Origin: Streptomyces sp. 2114.4
GTDB lineage: Bacteria; Actinomycetota; Actinomycetes; Streptomycetales; Streptomycetaceae
Assembly (NCBI RefSeq): GCF_900187385.1
Contig: NZ_FYEY01000001.1
Span: forward strand, 5,084,001-5,148,000
Length of the DNA stretch: 64,000 nt
Direction: 5' to 3'
Shown here in pieces: positions 60,223 to 64,000 of the stretch; the stretch's first letter is position 1; every line of letters begins with the position of its first letter. A program made the translations under genes and the position numbers. The notes under the pieces were generated by a model. The model worked only from the letters and a program-made list of their open reading frames with translations. It was not told the origin of the DNA and ran no database searches.

Positions 60223-61673
60223 CAGCGCGCGCCCTCCGGGCTCGACGGGGCGAGGTACGCCTCCAGACCGTGCCGGCCGCCCTCGCGGCCGTAGCCCGAC
60301 TCCTTGTAGCCGCCGAAGGGCGAGGCCGGGTCGAACTTGTTGAACGTGTTGGACCAGACGATGCCCGCACGCAGCTTGTTCGCCATCCACAGCATCCGCG
60401 AGCCCTTCTCCGTCCAGATGCCGGCGGAGAGCCCGTACGGGGTGTTGTTGGCCTTCTCCACGGCCTCCGCGGGGGTGCGGAAGGTCAGCACGGACAGCAC
60501 CGGGCCGAAGATCTCCTCGCGGGCGATGCGATGCGCCTGGGTGACGCCGGTGAACAGCGTCGGGGCGAACCAGTAACCGGAGGCGGGGAGTTCGCAGGAC
60601 GGCGACCAGCGCTCGGCGCCCTCGGCCTCGCCCGCGTCGGCCAGCGCGGTGATCCGGGCCAGCTGCTCGGCGGAGTTGATGGCGCCGATGTCGGTGTTCT
60701 TGTCGAGCGGGTCGCCCACGCGCAGGGTCCGCATCCGGCGCTTGAGCGCGTCCAGCAGCTCGTCGGCCACCGACTCCTGGACCAGCAGGCGCGAGCCCGC
60801 GCAGCAGACGTGGCCCTGGTTGAAGAAGATGCCGTTGACGATGCCCTCGACGGCCTGGTCGAACGGCGCGTCGTCGAAGACGATGTTGGCCGCCTTGCCG
60901 CCCAGTTCGAGGGTGACCTTCTTGTCGGTGCCGGCGACCGTACGGGCGATCGCCTTGCCGACCTCGGTGGAGCCGGTGAAGGCCACCTTGTTGATGCCGG
61001 GGTGCCCGACCAGCGAGGCGCCCGTGGACCCGTCGCCGGTGAGGATGTTGACGACGCCCTTGGGCAGGCCCGCCTGGCGGCAGATGTCCGCGAAGAACAA
61101 GGCGGACAGCGGGGTCGTCTCGGCGGGCTTGAGGACGACCGTGTTGCCGGTCGCCAGCGCCGGGGCGATCTTCCACGCGAGCATCAGCAGGGGGAAGTTC
61201 CAGGGGATGACCTGGCCCGCGACGCCCAGGGGGCGCGGGTTCGGGCCGTACCCCGCGTGGTCGAGCTTGTCGGCCCAGCCCGCGTAGTAGAAGAAGTGCG
61301 CGGCGACCAGCGGCAGGTCGGCGTCCCGGGACTCGCGGATCGGCTTGCCGTTGTCCAGCGACTCCAGCACGGCCAGCTCGCGCGAGCGCTCCTGGATGAT
61401 CCGGGCGATCCGGAAGAGGTACTTGGCCCGCTCGGCGCCGGGCAGCGCGGACCACTTCTCGAAGGCCTTGCGGGCGGCCTTCACGGCGCGGTCGACGTCC
61501 TCGGCGCTCGCCTGGGCGACCTCGGAGAGGACTTCCTCGGACGACGGGGAGACGGTCTTGAAGACCTTGCCGTCACAGGCCGGGGCGAACTCGCCGTCGA
61601 TGAACAGGCCGTAGGCCGGCGCGATGTCGACGAGCGCGCGGGACTCGGGTGCGGGTGCGTAATCGAAGGTCAT
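60222..61673 (-). CDS. NAD-dependent aldehyde dehydrogenase
   Basis: A 483-aa enzyme. GQVIPWNFPLLMLAWKIAPA and KVAFTGSTEVGKAIA bind the cofactor; VTLELGGKAANIVFDDA carries the catalytic glutamate and FFNQGHVCCAGSRLLV the nucleophilic cysteine. ATG 61673 comes 7 bases after the deoC stop. Together with DeoC it would oxidise the acetaldehyde released from deoxyribose-5-phosphate, or acetaldehyde-type products, to acetate. Also a candidate ALDH16 catalytic half. Confidence 0.93.
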   Translation of the reverse strand: MTFDYAPAPESRALVDIAPAYGLFIDGEFAPACDGKVFKTVSPSSEEVLSEVAQASAEDVDRAVKAARKAFEKWSALPGAERAKYLFRIARIIQERSRELAVLESLDNGKPIRESRDADLPLVAAHFFYYAGWADKLDHAGYGPNPRPLGVAGQVIPWNFPLLMLAWKIAPALATGNTVVLKPAETTPLSALFFADICRQAGLPKGVVNILTGDGSTGASLVGHPGINKVAFTGSTEVGKAIARTVAGTDKKVTLELGGKAANIVFDDAPFDQAVEGIVNGIFFNQGHVCCAGSRLLVQESVADELLDALKRRMRTLRVGDPLDKNTDIGAINSAEQLARITALADAGEAEGAERWSPSCELPASGYWFAPTLFTGVTQAHRIAREEIFGPVLSVLTFRTPAEAVEKANNTPYGLSAGIWTEKGSRMLWMANKLRAGIVWSNTFNKFDPASPFGGYKESGYGREGGRHGLEAYLAPSSPEGAR

Positions 61674-61680
61674 GGGAGCC

Positions 61681-62685
61681 TCAGTCCACCGTGACGTAGT
61701 CGGGGCCGGAGTAGCGGCCACAGCTGAGCTTCTGGCGCTGCATCAGCAGGTCGTTGAGGAGGCTGGAGGCGCCGAAGCGGAACCAGTCGGCGGTCAGCCA
61801 GGGCTCGCCGAGGGTTTCGTTGACCATGACCAGGTACTTGATCGCGTCCTTGGTCGTCCGGATGCCGCCGGCCGGCTTCACCCCGACCTGGACACCGGTC
61901 GTGGCGTGGAAGTCGCGGACCGCCTCCAGCATCAGGAGGGTGACCGGCGGGGTGGCGTTGACGGCGACCTTGCCGGTGGAGGTCTTGATGAAGTCGGCGC
62001 CCGCGAGCATCGCCAGCCAGGAGACCCGGCGGACGTTGTCGTACGTCTGGAGTTCGCCGGTCTCGAAGATGACCTTGAGGTGCGCTGCCGTCCCGTCGGG
62101 GCGGGCGCACGCCTCCTTGACGGCCTTGATCTCCTCGAAGACGTCCATGTAGCGGCCGGAGAGGAAGGCGCCCCGGTCGATCACCATGTCGATCTCGTCG
62201 GCGCCGGCCGCGACCGCGTCCCGGGTGTCGGCGAGCTTGACCGGCAGCGCGGCGCGGCCGGCCGGGAAGGCGGTGGCGACGGACGCCACGTGAACGTCGG
62301 GGCCGCCGGCCTGGGCGAGCGCTTCCTTGGCCGTGGCGACCATGTCCGGGTAGACGCAGATCGCCGCGACCTTGGGGCTGGTGCGGTCGGTGGGGTCCGG
62401 GTGGACGCCCTTGGCGCACAGCGCCCGGACCTTGCCCGGGGTGTCCGCGCCTTCGAGAGTCGTCAGGTCGATCATCGAGATGGCGAGATCGATGGCGTAC
62501 GCCTTCGCCGTCGTCTTGATCGAGCGGGTGCCGAGGCCGGCGGCGCGGGCTTCGAGGCCGACCGCGTCGACGCCGGGGAGGCCGTGGAGGAAGCGGCGCA
62601 GCGCACCGTCGTCGGCGGTCACGTCCGCCATTGACGCCAGACGCCCCGCGGCTTCCTTGCCGTATGCGGGAACAGTGATGGGCAT
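61681..62685 (-). CDS. deoC: Deoxyribose-phosphate aldolase
   Basis: A 334-aa class I aldolase splitting 2-deoxyribose-5-phosphate to glyceraldehyde-3-phosphate and acetaldehyde. The Schiff-base lysine is in ADFIKTSTGKVAVNA. VASVATAFPAGRA, DEIDMVIDRGAFLSGRY and LKVIFETGELQTYDNV are the other family motifs. The size equals the longer actinobacterial/eukaryotic form. ATG 62685 is used; GTG 62691 may be the start of a leaderless transcript. The operator palindrome lies just upstream. Confidence 0.94.
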   Translation of the reverse strand: MPITVPAYGKEAAGRLASMADVTADDGALRRFLHGLPGVDAVGLEARAAGLGTRSIKTTAKAYAIDLAISMIDLTTLEGADTPGKVRALCAKGVHPDPTDRTSPKVAAICVYPDMVATAKEALAQAGGPDVHVASVATAFPAGRAALPVKLADTRDAVAAGADEIDMVIDRGAFLSGRYMDVFEEIKAVKEACARPDGTAAHLKVIFETGELQTYDNVRRVSWLAMLAGADFIKTSTGKVAVNATPPVTLLMLEAVRDFHATTGVQVGVKPAGGIRTTKDAIKYLVMVNETLGEPWLTADWFRFGASSLLNDLLMQRQKLSCGRYSGPDYVTVD

Positions 62686-62703
62686 GGTCACGAGGTGAGC
62701 ATA

Positions 62704-62717
62704 TCTACGCGCGTAGC
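62704..62717. promoter_or_regulatory. Nucleoside-regulon operator candidate, deoC
   Basis: TCTACGCGCGTAGC contains the same 12-bp palindrome as add (62705-62716). It lies 20 bases before the deoC start and overlaps a TAGATA -10-like element, so binding would block transcription. Confidence 0.7.
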
Positions 62718-62909
62718 GCCATGTCATCCCCTTCGGCTGTCCGAATCCGGCCGGGCGGGGCCGGGGAGAGCGGCAGCCGGCGGCGCCGCATGCCAGGTCA
62801 CCGGCGCCGGACGCGGCCGTACCCGGGGCCCGGGGCGCTCCCCGGCATGCGCGCGAATGATGCCGTAACGCAATGTCCGGCATCCGGACGGTCAGGCAGA
62901 ATCGGCGGC

Positions 62910-63542
62910 ATGACGAGCCAGGACCGGTCCTCCCCGCCCCAGCAGCAGTACGCGGAGCGCAGCTACCGCTCGCCCGCGGCCCTCGTGGGCGGCGTATTCC
63001 TCCTCCTGCTCGGCGGCTGGCTCGGCGGCGACGCGCTGCTGCGGGGCGCCGCGCACACCAAGCTCATGGCGGTCTTCGCGCTGCTCCTCGGCGTGCCGCT
63101 GGTGGTCGCCTACACCCTGCGGCCGCTGGTGCGGGCGGGCGAGGACCGGCTGACGGTGCGCAATCCGTTCCGTACGGTCACGCTGCCGTGGGGCTCGGTG
63201 GAGACGCTGCGCGCGGCGTTCTCGACCGAGGCGGTCAGCAGCTCCGGCACGACGTACCAGCTGTGGGCGATCCCGGTCTCGCTGCGGCAGCGGAAGAAGG
63301 CCGGCCGGCAGGCGCGGCGGGGCGCCACGCCCGGCCCCAGGTTCGGAGCGTGGGGGGCCGGCGACGACGGCCCGGTGCCACTCGCCATGGCCGACCAGGC
63401 ACTCGCGGAGCTGCGTGAGGTTCAGGAGCGCGCTGCGGGCCGCGAGAGCGCCCAGGGCGAGCCGGTGGTGCGCTGGGCGTACGCGGTCATCGCGCCGATC
63501 GTGGTGGGCGCGGCCGGGCTGGCCGTGATGGTGGCGCTGTAG
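62910..63542 (+). CDS. Membrane protein with bacterial PH domain
   Basis: A 210-aa protein with two helices near the start (ALVGGVFLLLLGGWLGGDAL; LMAVFALLLGVPLVVAYTL), a PH-type beta domain (AGEDRLTVRNPFRTVTLPWG, SVETLRAAFSTEAV) and a third helix at the end (VVGAAGLAVMVAL). The pattern matches PH_6-type (PF10756-like) proteins of actinobacteria. ATG 62910. Function unknown. Confidence 0.85.
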   Translation: MTSQDRSSPPQQQYAERSYRSPAALVGGVFLLLLGGWLGGDALLRGAAHTKLMAVFALLLGVPLVVAYTLRPLVRAGEDRLTVRNPFRTVTLPWGSVETLRAAFSTEAVSSSGTTYQLWAIPVSLRQRKKAGRQARRGATPGPRFGAWGAGDDGPVPLAMADQALAELREVQERAAGRESAQGEPVVRWAYAVIAPIVVGAAGLAVMVAL

Positions 63543-63574
63543 CGACGGCGCGCCGTCGCCCCGCCCCTCGGCAA

Positions 63575-63649
63575 ACCCCTGAGAAAACCCCGGGGGCCCC
63601 GGAAACCCGGGGGCCCCCGGAAAACCCGGAAGGCCCCCCGGAAAACCCC
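63575..63649. terminator. C/G-run hairpins between converging genes
   Basis: Tandem CCCCGGGGGCCCCGG and CCCGGGGGCCCCCGG elements separated by AAA or GAAAA can form several alternative stems. They end just at the TAA of the phosphohexomutase. Confidence 0.55.
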
Positions 63650-64000
63650 TTAGATTCCGGCCGCCGCCGCCATGTCCCGCTTCAGGGACGCCAGCGCCGC
63701 GGCGGCCTTCGTCCGGGCCTCGGGCAGCGCCTCGGGGGAGGCCACCGGCACCACGACCTCCAGATAGCACTTGAGCTTGGGCTCGGTGCCGCTGGGACGG
63801 ACCACCACGCGGGCGCCCTCGATACCGGCCTCCGGTGAGCCGGACAGGTAGTAGCGCAGACCGTCCGTCGGCGGCAGCGTCTCCGTACCCCGGTTGAGGT
63901 CGTCGGCCCGGGTCACGGCCAGGCCCGCGAGTGCGGCCGGCGGCTGCTCGCGCAGCGTGCGCATGGCACCGGCGATCAGCGACAGGTCCTCGACGCGGAC
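63650..64000 (-). CDS. Phosphohexomutase (phosphomannomutase/phosphoglucomutase family), 3' part only
   Basis: Only the last about 116 codons lie in the window; the gene continues past base 64000. The phosphate-binding signature VVVRPSGTEPKLKCYLEVV near the C terminus identifies the alpha-D-phosphohexomutase superfamily. In many actinobacteria the relative beside deoC is a candidate phosphopentomutase that would link deoA to deoC. Ends TAA at 63650. Confidence 0.85.
   Translation of the reverse strand, partial: VRVEDLSLIAGAMRTLREQPPAALAGLAVTRADDLNRGTETLPPTDGLRYYLSGSPEAGIEGARVVVRPSGTEPKLKCYLEVVVPVASPEALPEARTKAAAALASLKRDMAAAAGI

Overview
This window is chromosomal DNA from a Streptomyces or close relative. 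The DNA is very GC-rich, nearly every gene has G/C at third codon positions, GTG starts and 4-base ATGA/GTGA overlaps are common, and families are typical of the genus (AfsQ1/AfsQ2/SigQ, small secreted proteins, XRE-TPR regulators, large unsupported open frames opposite real genes). As far as I recall the map, gene order follows the Streptomyces coelicolor core around SCO4860-SCO4916, with accessory blocks inserted. No rRNA, tRNA, CRISPR array or insertion sequence was seen.

Layout. 0.3-8.5 kb: a GH20 hexosaminidase lipoprotein, an ECF sigma factor with a coupled membrane partner, an L,D-transpeptidase, a B12-dependent acyl-CoA mutase large subunit and small unknown genes. 8.5-13.8 kb: a gluconate module (gntR, gntK, gntP) with an inverted-repeat operator, then a flavin monooxygenase divergent from a TetR regulator with two matching palindromes. 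13.8-22.4 kb: a divergent cell-wall glycopolymer cluster (acyltransferase, polysialyltransferase-like protein, GT2, DUF6716-type transferase, NeuA-HAD fusion, NeuB, a second transferase-like protein). It matches the S. coelicolor region linked to the Kdn-containing teichulosonic acid. 22.5-29.1 kb: an M20 hydrolase and an accessory block (Nudix, XRE-TPR regulator, unknown protein, phosphotransferase, methyltransferase, HAD protein).

29.3-35.1 kb: a nucleoside ABC importer (BMP-type lipoprotein, ATPase, two permeases) translationally coupled to cytidine deaminase. 35.1-39.7 kb is an inserted block. It holds the most striking item in the window: a 25-codon peptide gene (36289-36366, minus) ending in AWYGWI, 77 bases upstream of a short cytochrome P450. 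This matches the architecture of the tryptorubin-type atropopeptide RiPPs. Next to it lie GNAT, CYTH and HTH genes and two small unknown proteins. 40.0-50.4 kb: deoA, a rearranged stretch carrying a broken SDR and a degenerate copy of the deoA 3' end, a Uma2 protein, an MFS/LysR pair, a hydrolase and adenosine deaminase.

50.5-57.6 kb: small secreted proteins, PspC and VanZ proteins, then lipoprotein-afsQ2-afsQ1 divergent from sigQ with a GTGAC-n6-GTGAC AfsQ1 box between them. 57.7-64 kb: two tandem PH-like paralogues, deoC with a full-length and a truncated aldehyde dehydrogenase (possibly a split ALDH16), a PH-domain membrane protein and the end of a phosphohexomutase.

The nucleoside genes form one scattered programme: uptake, cdd, deoA, add, deoC and aldehyde dehydrogenases. 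A shared palindrome close to TCTACGCGCGTAGA lies upstream of four of these units (29272, 39976, 49204, 62704), suggesting one repressor encoded outside the window.
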